From the NCBI RefSeq assembly GCF_039523235.1, contig NZ_BAAAEX010000003.1: 64,000 nucleotides of DNA, one strand, 5' to 3'. The notes under the pieces are model-generated. The model had not been told where the DNA came from, did not search any database, and saw nothing but the letters and a program-made list of their open reading frames with translations. Shown here piece after piece: positions 43,720-52,574 of the stretch (within the stretch, counting starts at the first letter, position 1; every line of letters begins with the position of its first letter). The translations under genes were made by a program, and so were the position numbers. Source of the DNA: Castellaniella ginsengisoli (GTDB taxonomy: Bacteria; Pseudomonadota; Gammaproteobacteria; Burkholderiales; Burkholderiaceae_B).

Positions 43720-44634
43720 TCAGGCTGGCTGGGCGGCGCCCCGCCCGCTGGCGACGCCATCGCCTGCCCGGCGCGTCAGGCGCCAGGCATTGGCTGCGAC
43801 GGCCAGGGAAGAGAACAGCATGGTGAGCGCGGCCACCCAGGGCTGCACCCAGCCGATGGCCGCAAGCGGGGCCATCAACAGATGCCAGGCCAGGGAACCA
43901 TACAGGTTCTGGCGCGCGATGCGCCGCGTGGCTTTGTCCAGCGACGCGGAACCGCCCGGCCCCGCCGCGCCCGCGCGCAGGCGGACCGCATGGCGGGCCG
44001 CCAAGGCCGACGGCACCGACATGGACATCGCACAGGGACAGCTCATGACCAGCAAGGCGACCGTCACGGCAACGGCTTGGCCCGGCTGCACGGCCCACCA
44101 GTACAGGCCGACCATGATGGCCAGCAGAATCTGCACGCAGACGAACCAGAAGGCCAGGCGGTCGGCGGAATGCAGCAGCACCGCATCCCAGCTTTCGTGG
44201 GGCTGGCCGTTGACGGCCTGGCGGGCGCAGGTTTCCAGGAAGCGGGCCGTCAGCAAGAAGGCCACGAACATGGACACCGAATCGAAATAGACCTCGCCCG
44301 CGTCGCGCCAGGTGGCGACGACGCTGGGCACGAAGGCGGCGAGAATGCCCAGCGCCACGGGCACGTCCATGCCGATGCACCGCTGCGACAAGGCGCGCCA
44401 GGCGCCTCGCCACACCGGCCAGGCACAGTACAGGATCAACGGCACGCATAGAATCAGGCTGAGCCAATTCATCAGCACGATGGCCTGCTCCAGGGATTGC
44501 TGGGCCTCGGGCGCGCGCGCGCCGTGGCGCAGATAGCCCGGGAAGGCCAGCATCATCACCTGCATCATCACCAGCCAGGCCAGCCCGGTGCGGGCGAGCA
44601 TGTGCCGCCGTGTCCGGCGCATGGCGTCGGTCAT
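43720..44634 (-). CDS. CcoI-like P1B-ATPase stripped of all cytoplasmic catalytic domains
   Basis: A 304-residue membrane protein that keeps the eight-helix core of a CcoI-type copper P-type ATPase: GMDVPVALGILAAF (first core helix), VYFDSVSMFVAFLLTARFLE, the copper-binding CPC at residues 199-201 in VMSCPCAMSMSVPSALA, QNLYGSLAWHLLMAPLAAIG and MLFSSLAVAANAWRL. Missing are the metal-binding N-terminal domain, the actuator domain with TGE (only about 25 residues between helices) and the whole phosphorylation/nucleotide domain with DKTGT (again about 25 residues). The frame is open and intact. Its place before ccoS fits ccoI. ATG at 44634 is preferred because the predicted transcription start (about 44671) leaves no leader for 44670. 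Confidence 0.75.
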   Translation of the reverse strand: MTDAMRRTRRHMLARTGLAWLVMMQVMMLAFPGYLRHGARAPEAQQSLEQAIVLMNWLSLILCVPLILYCAWPVWRGAWRALSQRCIGMDVPVALGILAAFVPSVVATWRDAGEVYFDSVSMFVAFLLTARFLETCARQAVNGQPHESWDAVLLHSADRLAFWFVCVQILLAIMVGLYWWAVQPGQAVAVTVALLVMSCPCAMSMSVPSALAARHAVRLRAGAAGPGGSASLDKATRRIARQNLYGSLAWHLLMAPLAAIGWVQPWVAALTMLFSSLAVAANAWRLTRRAGDGVASGRGAAQPA

Positions 44635-44677
44635 GTTCGGCGGCGGCGTAAAAAGGGAAGGCGTGCGCATGAGAGGA

Positions 44678-44718
44678 CTATAGCCAGGGCGCGTCCCGCC
44701 AACCTTGATGCAGATCAA
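44678..44718 (-). promoter_or_regulatory. FNR-dependent promoter of the ccoI-like gene
   Basis: A perfect FNR box TTGAT-GCAG-ATCAA (44705-44718) is followed on the minus strand by a TATAGT minus-10 (44678-44683). The box centre lies about 41 bases before the expected transcription start near 44671, the class II activation spacing. Confidence 0.8.
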
Positions 44719-44776
44719 AACCCCGCCCGGTTCAGGGAGAATCCGGCCTCTTCTGGGCAGAAATGGATTCCGGGCC

Positions 44777-44795
44777 TATAATTTGAATTGCAAAT
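44777..44795 (+). promoter_or_regulatory. Promoter/operator of the MarR-FUSC pair
   Basis: TATAAT (44777-44782) overlaps a short palindrome ATTTG-AATTG-CAAAT (44781-44795), in an AT-rich stretch 30-50 bases before the MarR gene. This layout fits autorepression by the MarR protein. Confidence 0.5.
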
Positions 44796-44824
44796 CAATT
44801 TAAATAGCGCTGCTCCACACCCCC

Positions 44825-45325
44825 ATGACAGAACCCACCCAGAACCCGCCCTTTTCTCCCTGGGCGCGATTCGGCATCCGTTTTTCTTTGCTGGCCCGGC
44901 GTTGGCGCCACCATCTCGATGCGCACCTGGCCCAGGCGGGCCTGACCGATGCGACCTGGGTACCCTTGATCCACCTGGATGAAACCGGCGGCGGCCTCAG
45001 CCAAAAAGACCTGGCCAGGCGGGTCGGGGTGGACGGTTCCAGCCTGGTCCGGGTGCTCGACATCCTCGAACGCCAGGGCCTGCTCGAACGACGGCGCAGC
45101 ATAACCGACGGGCGCGCCCGGCTGGTACACCTCACCCCAAAGGGCAAGCGCCGCGTGGCCCACATCCGCGAAACGCTCGGCCAGGGTGAACGAGCGTTGC
45201 TCGCCGACCTGTCCGAACAAGAACTCGCCGCCATGCTGGCCTGCTTCGATCGTATCGACCGCCGCATCTCGGCGCTCGAGCACACGGGGCCGATACCCGC
45301 GAGCGGCCGCCCGGAGGCGCACTGA
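44825..45325 (+). CDS. MarR-family transcriptional regulator
   Basis: A 166-residue MarR-type winged-helix protein: ATWVPLIHLDETGGGLSQKDLARRVGVDGSSLVRVLDILE is the HTH region and RRRSITDGRARLVHLTPKGKR the wing, with dimerisation helices at both ends. It precedes, with no gap for another promoter, a FUSC-type exporter gene, which suggests it senses the exported aromatic or toxic compound. Confidence 0.85.
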   Translation: MTEPTQNPPFSPWARFGIRFSLLARRWRHHLDAHLAQAGLTDATWVPLIHLDETGGGLSQKDLARRVGVDGSSLVRVLDILERQGLLERRRSITDGRARLVHLTPKGKRRVAHIRETLGQGERALLADLSEQELAAMLACFDRIDRRISALEHTGPIPASGRPEAH

Positions 45326-45326
45326 C

Positions 45327-46466
45327 ATGGCCGGCACGCCAGGCCCGGACGCACCGGCGCCGGCCGTTTTGCCGGCGCGCCGGCGCGATGCCGTGCGCCA
45401 CCTGCTGCACACACACCGCTTCGCGGAAAGCGTGCGGCTGGGCACGCCGCCCTCGATGCGCAATTCCGTGCTCGCGGGCTTGCAAGCGGCGCTCGCCACC
45501 GCGCTCTGCGTCCCGCTGTTCCTGCTCTCGCCCTGGGCACATCTGGTGGGCTTCGCCTCGCTGGGCGCCCTGGTCGCGCTGTTCGGGCGTTTCGCCCCGC
45601 GGCGCAGCCGCACGGGCATCGTGCTGCAGTGTGCGTTCTGGCAGACTTTCGCGGTCTTTGCGATGTCGGCGACCGCCTGGCTCGGCTGGCCGCAGCAGGC
45701 GCAACTGGCCCTGCTGGCCGCGTTCTGCGGCTTTTACCTGCTGATCTGCCTTCGCTGCCGCTTCGGCGCGCCCGGCCCCCTGATCTTCATCTTCGCGGTC
45801 GGGGCCGCGATGACCGATACGCTGGCTCTGCCGCAACTGGTCGAGCGCACGCTGGCCACCGCCGTCGCCGCCCTGTTCGCCTGGCTGATCTGCGTGGCCA
45901 GCGAAGCCTGGCGCCACCCGCCGACGCCCGAACGCCCTTTCCCGAAAGACCCCGAACGCTCCCTGGCCGAACTGGGCTTCATGGCGGCGCGCGTCACGAT
46001 CGCGGCAGGCATCGTCGTCTTTGCCAGCCATGCCCTGGGTTTCGAGCACCCGGCCTGGGCCGCCATGGGCGCGGTCGCCGTCATGCAGGGCAGCCACTTG
46101 CATATCAGCATGCACCGCGCCTTGCAGCGGATGGCGGGCACGATCATCGGCGCCGTGTTCGCCTGGCTGCTGCTCGTCCAGCATCCTTCGGCCTGGCTGA
46201 TCATCGCCGTGCTGGTCCTGCTGCAACTGGTCACCGAAATCGTGATCGGACTGAACTACGGCCTCGCGCAGGTGTGCGTCACGCCCATGGCCTTGTTGAT
46301 GACACACCTGGCATCGCCCACCGCGGCCGGTGCCGCCATGGCGCCCGAACGGGTGGCCGACACGCTGCTGGGCGCGCTCATCGGCCTCATGATCGCCGTG
46401 GCGCTCTCAAGCCTGGAAGACCGGCGGCAACTGGCGCATCACCACCGGGCTCGCCGGCCCGGCTGA
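45327..46466 (+). CDS. FUSC-family inner-membrane protein (aromatic compound exporter-like)
   Basis: A 379-residue membrane protein with two blocks of about five helices each (about residues 48-195 and 245-365) separated by a hydrophilic Pro-rich loop, the layout of fusaric-acid-resistance (FUSC)/AaeB-like transporters. Only the membrane part is present; the long cytoplasmic C-terminal domain of AaeB is lacking. GGAGG lies about 10 bases before the ATG at 45327, which immediately follows the MarR gene. The substrate is unknown. Confidence 0.72.
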   Translation: MAGTPGPDAPAPAVLPARRRDAVRHLLHTHRFAESVRLGTPPSMRNSVLAGLQAALATALCVPLFLLSPWAHLVGFASLGALVALFGRFAPRRSRTGIVLQCAFWQTFAVFAMSATAWLGWPQQAQLALLAAFCGFYLLICLRCRFGAPGPLIFIFAVGAAMTDTLALPQLVERTLATAVAALFAWLICVASEAWRHPPTPERPFPKDPERSLAELGFMAARVTIAAGIVVFASHALGFEHPAWAAMGAVAVMQGSHLHISMHRALQRMAGTIIGAVFAWLLLVQHPSAWLIIAVLVLLQLVTEIVIGLNYGLAQVCVTPMALLMTHLASPTAAGAAMAPERVADTLLGALIGLMIAVALSSLEDRRQLAHHHRARRPG

Positions 46467-46491
46467 CACGGTCCGGCACCCTCGGCACAGG

Positions 46492-46525
46492 CAAAAAAAA
46501 CGGGAAGGCAATCATAGCCTTCCCG
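46492..46525 (-). terminator. Terminator of aceA (convergent region)
   Basis: A perfect 9-bp stem (CGGGAAGGC/GCCTTCCCG) with a 7-base loop, followed on the minus strand by eight T residues. It serves aceA; the convergent FUSC gene ends just before it. Confidence 0.88.
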
Positions 46526-46584
46526 AAAGCACACCACAGGGGAGCGCCTGGACGCCTCCCTGTGCCTCTCTCACTCTGTCGCGA

Positions 46585-47904
46585 TCAAGCCGCCTGGGTG
46601 GCGTCCGCCTGGTCGAATTGGGCTTCCTCGGTCGAGCCCGCCAGCGCGGTCGTGGACGACTGGCCGCCCTCGATGGTCTGCGTCACCGCATCGAAATAGC
46701 CCACGCCCACTTCGCGCTGGTGCTTGACGGCAGTGAAGCCCTTGTCGGCGGCGGCGAATTCCTTCTGCTGCAACTCGACGAACGCGCTCATCTGCGTGCG
46801 GGCATAGCCATGGGCAAGCTCGAACATGCCGTAGTTCAGCGCGTGGAAGCCGGCCAGTGTGATGAACTGGAATTTGTAGCCCATGGCGCCCAATTCGCGC
46901 TGGAACTTGGCCACCGTGGCGTCGTCCAGGTTCTTCTTCCAGTTGAACGACGGCGAGCAGTTGTAGGCCAGCATCTTGCCGGGGAACTGGCGGTGGATGG
47001 CCTCGGCGAACTTGCGCGCGTATTCCAGGTTCGGCGTGGAAGTCTCGCACCAGATCAGGTCGGCATAGGGCGCGTAGGCCAGGCCGCGGGAAATCGCCTG
47101 ATCCAGCCCGGCGCGGGTGCGGTAGAAGCCCTCCACAGTGCGCTCGCCGGTCACGAAGGGCGCATCGTTTTCGTCGATATTGCTGGTCAGCAGATCGGCG
47201 GCCTCGGCGTCGGTGCGCGCCACCAGCAGCGTCGGCACATTCAGCACGTCGGCCGCCAGGCGGGCGGACACCAGCTTGGCCACGGCCTCGCGGGTGGGCA
47301 CCAGCACCTTGCCGCCCATGTGGCCGCATTTCTTCACAGACGCCAGTTGGTCCTCGAAGTGCACGCCGGCGGCGCCCGCCTCGATCATGGACTTCATCAG
47401 CTCGAAGGCGTTGAGCACGCCGCCGAAGCCGGCTTCGGCATCGGCCACGATGGGCGCGTAGTAATCGATGTAGCCTTCATCGCCCGGGTTCTTGCCTTCC
47501 ATCCACTGGATCTGGTCGCAGCGCGTCAACGAATTATTGATGCGCTTGACCACGCTGGGCACGGAATTGGCCGGATACAGCGACTGGTCGGGGTACATTT
47601 CCCCGGCGATGTTGGCGTCCCCCGCCACTTGCCAGCCCGACAGGTAGATGGCCTTCAGGCCGGCCTTGACTTGCTGCATGGCCTGGTTGCCGGTCAGCGC
47701 GCCCAGCGCGTTGACGAAATCCTCGGTGTGCAGCAGATCCCACAGCCGTTCGGCGCCGCGGCGCGCCAGCGTATGCTCCACCATCACGGAACCACGCAGC
47801 CGCACCACCTCGTCGGCGCTGTAGCCCCGCTTGATGCCTTGCCAGCGGGCGTCCTCGGCCCAACTGCGTTGAAGATTGCGCACTTCGGTTTCGCGAGAGG
47901 TCAT
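46585..47904 (-). CDS. aceA: Isocitrate lyase
   Basis: A 439-residue glyoxylate-shunt enzyme cleaving isocitrate to glyoxylate and succinate. The signature KKCGHMGGKV holds the catalytic cysteine, and substrate/Mg2+ segments LSGWQVAGDAN, YYAPIVADAEAGFGG, VLVPTREAVAKL and YNCSPSFNWKK are intact. Length matches the short bacterial form. It is monocistronic with its own terminator and an AT-rich, palindrome-bearing upstream region. Confidence 0.96.
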   Translation of the reverse strand: MTSRETEVRNLQRSWAEDARWQGIKRGYSADEVVRLRGSVMVEHTLARRGAERLWDLLHTEDFVNALGALTGNQAMQQVKAGLKAIYLSGWQVAGDANIAGEMYPDQSLYPANSVPSVVKRINNSLTRCDQIQWMEGKNPGDEGYIDYYAPIVADAEAGFGGVLNAFELMKSMIEAGAAGVHFEDQLASVKKCGHMGGKVLVPTREAVAKLVSARLAADVLNVPTLLVARTDAEAADLLTSNIDENDAPFVTGERTVEGFYRTRAGLDQAISRGLAYAPYADLIWCETSTPNLEYARKFAEAIHRQFPGKMLAYNCSPSFNWKKNLDDATVAKFQRELGAMGYKFQFITLAGFHALNYGMFELAHGYARTQMSAFVELQQKEFAAADKGFTAVKHQREVGVGYFDAVTQTIEGGQSSTTALAGSTEEAQFDQADATQAA

Positions 47905-48223
47905 GATGGTGCTCCTGAGAAAGAAGAAAATGAATCATCGATGAAAGACAGTCTACGCCGATGATGCACCGCACACATGACTTCTATCTTATATAAGATA
48001 GAAAATATTCATTTTTAAAATCAATAAGTTATATTTCTTATTCCATGTCATGAAATTAAATTTCCAGTTATGAAACCCGGAAGCACGCAGCGCAACATTT
48101 TATTTTCATATCATGAAATGAAAACACCATGATGTGGAAAACCCGCCGGGCGGCAGCCACGTCGGCGGTAGAATGAAGGCCCCTACGCCGGACAGCCCGC
48201 CTTCTTGCCCTTTCTGCCACGCC
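47905..48223. promoter_or_regulatory. aceA-queF intergenic region with a perfect palindrome and three related repeats
   Basis: This AT-rich divergent region holds a perfect 22-bp palindrome at 47982-48003 (half-site TTCTATCTTAT), about 80-100 bases before aceA. Further right are three related imperfect palindromes: TTCCATGTCATGAAAT (48041-48056), TTCCAGTTATGAAAC (48062-48076) and TTTCATATCATGAAAT (48104-48119). They look like operator sites for one or two regulators of aceA and perhaps queF. The regulators are not identified. Confidence 0.6.
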
Positions 48224-49054
48224 ATGCACCCCGATTCCCTTTCCGCCAGCCCCTTGGGACGCGCCACGCCGGGTTCGGCGCAGTACGATCCGACCCTGCT
48301 GTTTCCGATTGCCCGCACCGAGACACGCGCCGGTCTGGATCTCCCCCAGGCCTCCCACGGCGCCGATATCTGGAACGCCTATGAGCTGTCCTGGCTGAAC
48401 GCCAAGGGCAAGCCGGTCGCTGCGATCGGGCGCTTCACCGTCCCCATGGACAGTCCCAACCTGATCGAATCCAAGTCGCTCAAGCTCTATCTGAACAGCT
48501 ACAACGAAGAACGCTTCGAATACGCGGACATCGTCCGCCAGCGTCTGCACACGGACCTGTCCCGCGCCTGCGGCAAGCCCGTGCACGTAGAGATCCTGTC
48601 TGTGCGGCCGGCCTTCGAACTCAGTTGCGCGCCATTGCGCGGCACCTGCCTGGACGACCAGGATCTGGAATTCGAGCCGGATCAGACGCCCTGCCCCGAC
48701 CGCCTGACCTTGTCGCAGCCCGCCCCTTTCGTGCGGGAAATCCTGGTGTCGGAATTGCTGAAATCGAATTGTCCCGTCACCGGGCAACCCGACTGGGCCA
48801 GCCTGCAGATTCGCTACGCCGGCCCGCGCATCGACCACGCCGGGCTGCTGCGCTATATCGTGTCGCTGCGCCGCCACCAGGAATTCCACGAACTGTGCGT
48901 GGAAAAGATCTACGGGGAAATCATGCAGCGCTGCGCGCCGGAAGAATTGCTGGTCTACGCGCGCTATACCCGGCGCGGGGGGCTGGACATCAACCCCTGG
49001 CGGGCCAACCACCTGCCGGCCGAGATCGGCCAGACGCGCACGCTGCGGCAGTGA
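48224..49054 (+). CDS. queF: NADPH-dependent preQ0 reductase QueF
   Basis: A 276-residue two-domain (long) form of QueF, which reduces 7-cyano-7-deazaguanine to preQ1 in queuosine synthesis. The QueF motif with the substrate/NADPH loop is FTVPMDSPNLIESKSLKLYL, and the catalytic cysteine lies in LKSNCPVTGQPDWASLQI. The ATG at 48224 gives the expected N-terminus (SASPLGRATPGSAQYDPTLL); an earlier ATG at 48134 has no support. Confidence 0.93.
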   Translation: MHPDSLSASPLGRATPGSAQYDPTLLFPIARTETRAGLDLPQASHGADIWNAYELSWLNAKGKPVAAIGRFTVPMDSPNLIESKSLKLYLNSYNEERFEYADIVRQRLHTDLSRACGKPVHVEILSVRPAFELSCAPLRGTCLDDQDLEFEPDQTPCPDRLTLSQPAPFVREILVSELLKSNCPVTGQPDWASLQIRYAGPRIDHAGLLRYIVSLRRHQEFHELCVEKIYGEIMQRCAPEELLVYARYTRRGGLDINPWRANHLPAEIGQTRTLRQ

Positions 49055-49067
49055 AGCCGCAGCCGGC

Positions 49068-49637
49068 TCACGCTCTGGCGCGAATTTCGGGCCAGGCTTT
49101 TTTCAGGTAGTAGCACATCGACCAGACCGTCAGGATGGCTGCGATCACGATCAGCACGGAGCCGACGACGCGCGTGGAGACACCTTCCAGCGGCTGCCAG
49201 TACAACAGGCAGGGGATGGCGATCATCTGCGCGGCGGTCTTGAATTTGCCCAGCCAATGGACGGCCACGCTGCTGCTGGCGCCGATTTTTGCCATCCATT
49301 CGCGCAAGGCGGAAATCGCGATCTCGCGGCCGATGATGACCAGAGCGATCAGGGAGTCGACGCGGCCCAGATCCAGCAGGATCAGCAGCGCTGCGCAGAC
49401 CATCAGCTTGTCGGCCACCGGATCCAGGAACGCGCCGAAGGCCGAGGTCTGGTTCCAGCGCCGCGCCAGCCAGCCGTCGAGCCAGTCGGTGGCGGCGGCC
49501 ACGATGAAGGCGATGGCTGCCGCGCAATCCCGCCAGCCGGATGCGGTCCATGCATCGGGCAGGTAGTACAAGCCCACGATCAGGGGGATCATGGCGATGC
49601 GCAGCCAGGTGAGGGCGATGGGGATATTGAACGGCAT
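49068..49637 (-). CDS. pgsA: CDP-diacylglycerol--glycerol-3-phosphate 3-phosphatidyltransferase
   Basis: A 189-residue inner-membrane enzyme of phosphatidylglycerol synthesis. The CDP-alcohol phosphotransferase motif (DG, AR, G, D, D) is intact in DWLDGWLARRWNQTSAFGAF followed by LDPVADK. About five to six membrane helices are visible. The start MPFNIPIALTWLRI at 49637 matches the family N-terminus. It follows uvrC in the same direction. Confidence 0.94.
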   Translation of the reverse strand: MPFNIPIALTWLRIAMIPLIVGLYYLPDAWTASGWRDCAAAIAFIVAAATDWLDGWLARRWNQTSAFGAFLDPVADKLMVCAALLILLDLGRVDSLIALVIIGREIAISALREWMAKIGASSSVAVHWLGKFKTAAQMIAIPCLLYWQPLEGVSTRVVGSVLIVIAAILTVWSMCYYLKKAWPEIRARA

Positions 49638-49711
49638 GATAGGCGTAATACTACCCCAAGGGCGCATCCGCCGCGCAATGCATGGGCCGAAGCGCCCGCG
49701 GCGGGGTGCGT

Positions 49712-51535
49712 TCATCTGAGCGCATGATAGATGCGCTCGGCCAGCGCCGCGGAGATTCCCTCGACGCTGCGCAGTTCATCGATGCTGGCATCCACCACCC
49801 CGCTGAAGCCGCCAAAGCGCGCCAGCAGGTTCTGGCGCCGTTGCTTGCCCACCCCCTCGATATCCTCCAGGCGCGAGACGTTGCGGGCCTTGGCCCGCTT
49901 GGCGCGCATGCCGGTGATGGCGAAACGGTGCGCCTCGTCGCGGATCTGCGCCACCAGCATCAGAGCGGCGGATTCGACTCCCAGCGCGACGGAAGGCCGG
50001 CCATCGACGAAGACCAGGGTTTCCAGGCCGACCTTGCGATGGTCGCCTTTCTTCACGCCGACGATCCGGCTGACGTCCAGCCCCAGCTCGACGAAGACCT
50101 GGCGCGCCACCCCGACCTGGCCTTCGCCGCCGTCGATCAGCACCACGTCGGGCAGTTCGGCCTCGCCGTCGGCCACCCGCGTGTAGCGCCGCGTCAGCGC
50201 CTGGCGCATGGCGGCGTAATCGTCGCCCGGCTGGATGCCTGCGATGTTGAAGCGCCGGTACAAAGAGGGTTGCATGGCATGATGGCGGTAGACCACACAG
50301 GACGCCTGGGTGGCCTCGCCCGCCGTATGGCTGATGTCGAAACACTCGATGTGCAGCGCTTCGAGCGCTTCGTCGTCCGTATCCAGGTCCAGTTCCACCG
50401 CCAGCGCCCGCGTGCGCGCCTCGCGCGCGCTGGACTCGGACAAACGCTGCGCCAGCGCCATCCGGGCGTTGCGCTGCGCCTGCTCCAGCCAGGCGCGGCG
50501 TGTGCCTTGCGGGCGGGTCAGCACGCGGATGCGGTGGCCGTGCTGCTCGACCAGCAGCGGAATCAGATCGGGGTCGGACAGCGCATGCGAACACACCAGC
50601 ACGGGCGGCGCCGGATTGTCCGCGTAATGCTGGGCCACGAAGGCGCTCAGCACTTCCTCGGCGGATTCATCCTGCGCCTGGGTGGGGAACAGCGGCTTGT
50701 CGCCCAGGTGCCGTCCGGCCCGCACCATCGCCAGATTGACGCACACGCGGCCGCCGCCCATCTCGACCGCGATGATGTCGACGCTGTCGTCGCCGACCTG
50801 TTCCATGGTCTGCTGCTGCAGGACTTTCGCCAACGCGCGCATCTGGTCGCGCAGCGCGGCGGCCTGCTCGAAATCCTGCCGCGCGGCGGCGGCGGCCATG
50901 CGCTGCTCGATATCCTCCAGCACTTCGCTCGCCCGGCCCTCCAGGAAGCGGATGGCGCGCTCGACGTCGGCCCGGTAGTCTTCCAGCGAGATCAGATTGA
51001 CGCAAGGGGCCGAGCAGCGGCCGATCTGGTACAGCAGGCACGGCCGCGTGCGGTGTGCGTAGACGCTGTCCTCGCAGGTGCGCAGGCGGAAGACCTTTTG
51101 CAGGATCTGGATGGTCTCGCGCACCGCCCAGGAGTTGGGGTAAGGGCCGAAGAAGCGGCCCGGACCATGGGTGCTGCCGCGGTAATACACGATGCGCGGA
51201 GCCTCGTGCGCGGTGATGTGCAGATAGGGATAGGACTTGTCGTCCCGGAAAAGAATGTTGTAGCGGGGCTTGAGGCGCTTGATCAGGTTGTTTTCCAGGA
51301 TCAGGGCCTCGGCCTCGGTGCGCGTGACCGTGATCTCGGTGCGCGCCACGCGCGCCAGCATATGCTCGATGCGCGGCCCGTGGCCCGATTTCTGAAAATA
51401 CGAACTGACGCGGCGTTTCAGGTCGCGCGCCTTGCCGACATACAGGACTTCGCCCTGCGCATCGAGGTGGCGGTAGACCCCCGGGAGATGCGGCAGGTCA
51501 GATAGAAAGGTTTTCAGATCGAAGGCTTCGGGCAC
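49712..51535 (-). CDS. uvrC: UvrABC system protein C
   Basis: A 607-residue nucleotide-excision-repair nuclease that makes both cuts around the lesion. It has an N-terminal GIY-YIG nuclease (PGVYRHLDAQGEVLYVGKA), a UvrB-interacting UVR motif (about residue 200, AARQDFEQAAALRDQM), the RNase-H-like second nuclease (DVVLIDGGEGQVGVARQV) and C-terminal helix-hairpin-helix repeats (IEGVGKQRRQNLLARFGG). It overlaps nagZ by 38 bases. Confidence 0.96.
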   Translation of the reverse strand: MPEAFDLKTFLSDLPHLPGVYRHLDAQGEVLYVGKARDLKRRVSSYFQKSGHGPRIEHMLARVARTEITVTRTEAEALILENNLIKRLKPRYNILFRDDKSYPYLHITAHEAPRIVYYRGSTHGPGRFFGPYPNSWAVRETIQILQKVFRLRTCEDSVYAHRTRPCLLYQIGRCSAPCVNLISLEDYRADVERAIRFLEGRASEVLEDIEQRMAAAAARQDFEQAAALRDQMRALAKVLQQQTMEQVGDDSVDIIAVEMGGGRVCVNLAMVRAGRHLGDKPLFPTQAQDESAEEVLSAFVAQHYADNPAPPVLVCSHALSDPDLIPLLVEQHGHRIRVLTRPQGTRRAWLEQAQRNARMALAQRLSESSAREARTRALAVELDLDTDDEALEALHIECFDISHTAGEATQASCVVYRHHAMQPSLYRRFNIAGIQPGDDYAAMRQALTRRYTRVADGEAELPDVVLIDGGEGQVGVARQVFVELGLDVSRIVGVKKGDHRKVGLETLVFVDGRPSVALGVESAALMLVAQIRDEAHRFAITGMRAKRAKARNVSRLEDIEGVGKQRRQNLLARFGGFSGVVDASIDELRSVEGISAALAERIYHALR

Positions 51536-52574
51536 GGAGATACCTCGGATCGGACAGCAGCCCGGTCCAGTCGGATGCGGGCCGGGACGGCATCAACCGC
51601 CGGATGCGGCGCGCAGCCTGGAGATCCAGGGGGCGGCCTGCGAGCGCCGCCAGCAGCTCGTCGGCCAGGTCGGGGCGGTTGCAGACCAGCACCATGTCGC
51701 AGCCGGCCTCCAGCGCGGCCAGCGCCCGGGCGCGGATGTCGCCGGCCACGCTGGCGCCTTCCATGGTGAGATCGTCGGAAAACACGACACCGTCGTATTC
51801 GAAGCGGCCACGCAGGATGTCGGTCACCCAGCGGCGCGAGAATCCGGCCGGCTCGGGCGCCACCTGGGGATAGATGACGTGGGCCGGCATCACGGCCGGC
51901 AGCGCCAGATCGCCCAGCCAGCGATACGGCGCCGCATCCGCCTCCAGGATCTCGTCCAGCGGCCGCTCATCCACGGGGATCGCCAGGTGGGAATCGGCCG
52001 CCACCGCGCCATGGCCGGGGAAGTGCTTGCCGCACGCCGCCATGCCTGCCTGGGACAGCCCCTGAACGAGCGCGCGGGCCAGCAAGGCCACGACGGCGGG
52101 ATCCTCGTGCAGCGCCCGGTTGCCGATCACCTCGCTGACGCCATAGTCCAGGTCCAGCACGGGCGTGAAGCTGAAGTCCACGCCGCACGCCCGCAATTCG
52201 CTGGCCAGCACGAAGCCGGTCTCGGTGGCGGCGCGCAGGGCCGCCTGGGGGTCGCGGTCATACCAGTGCCCGAAGATCCGCATGGCCGGCAAGGGCGTGA
52301 AGCCATCGGCGCGAAAACGCTGTACCCGGCCGCCCTCATGATCCACGGCGATCAGCAGGGGTTCGTCCCGGGCCTCATGGATCGCGGCGCACAGGGATGT
52401 CAGTTGGGCGCGGTCGGAAAAATTGCGCGCGAACAGGATCACGCCGCCCACCTGGGGATGGCGCAGACGGCTGCGTTCGGCGTCGGTCAGCTCGAATCCG
52501 GCCACGTCGACCATGACGGGCCCGGGCGGCAGGGGAGCGCGGTCACCGGAATGCGCGTGCGGTTGCAGAGTCAT
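51498..52574 (-). CDS. nagZ: Beta-N-acetylhexosaminidase NagZ
   Basis: A 358-residue glycoside hydrolase family 3 enzyme that trims N-acetylglucosamine from muropeptides during cell-wall recycling. Diagnostic segments are GGVILFARNF, AVDHEGGRVQRFR, and KHFPGHGAVAADSH, which carries the catalytic loop, and FSDDLTMEGA with the nucleophile Asp. ATG at 52574 overlaps the acpS stop (ATGA). Confidence 0.93.
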   Translation of the reverse strand: MTLQPHAHSGDRAPLPPGPVMVDVAGFELTDAERSRLRHPQVGGVILFARNFSDRAQLTSLCAAIHEARDEPLLIAVDHEGGRVQRFRADGFTPLPAMRIFGHWYDRDPQAALRAATETGFVLASELRACGVDFSFTPVLDLDYGVSEVIGNRALHEDPAVVALLARALVQGLSQAGMAACGKHFPGHGAVAADSHLAIPVDERPLDEILEADAAPYRWLGDLALPAVMPAHVIYPQVAPEPAGFSRRWVTDILRGRFEYDGVVFSDDLTMEGASVAGDIRARALAALEAGCDMVLVCNRPDLADELLAALAGRPLDLQAARRIRRLMPSRPASDWTGLLSDPRYLRARSLRSENLSI

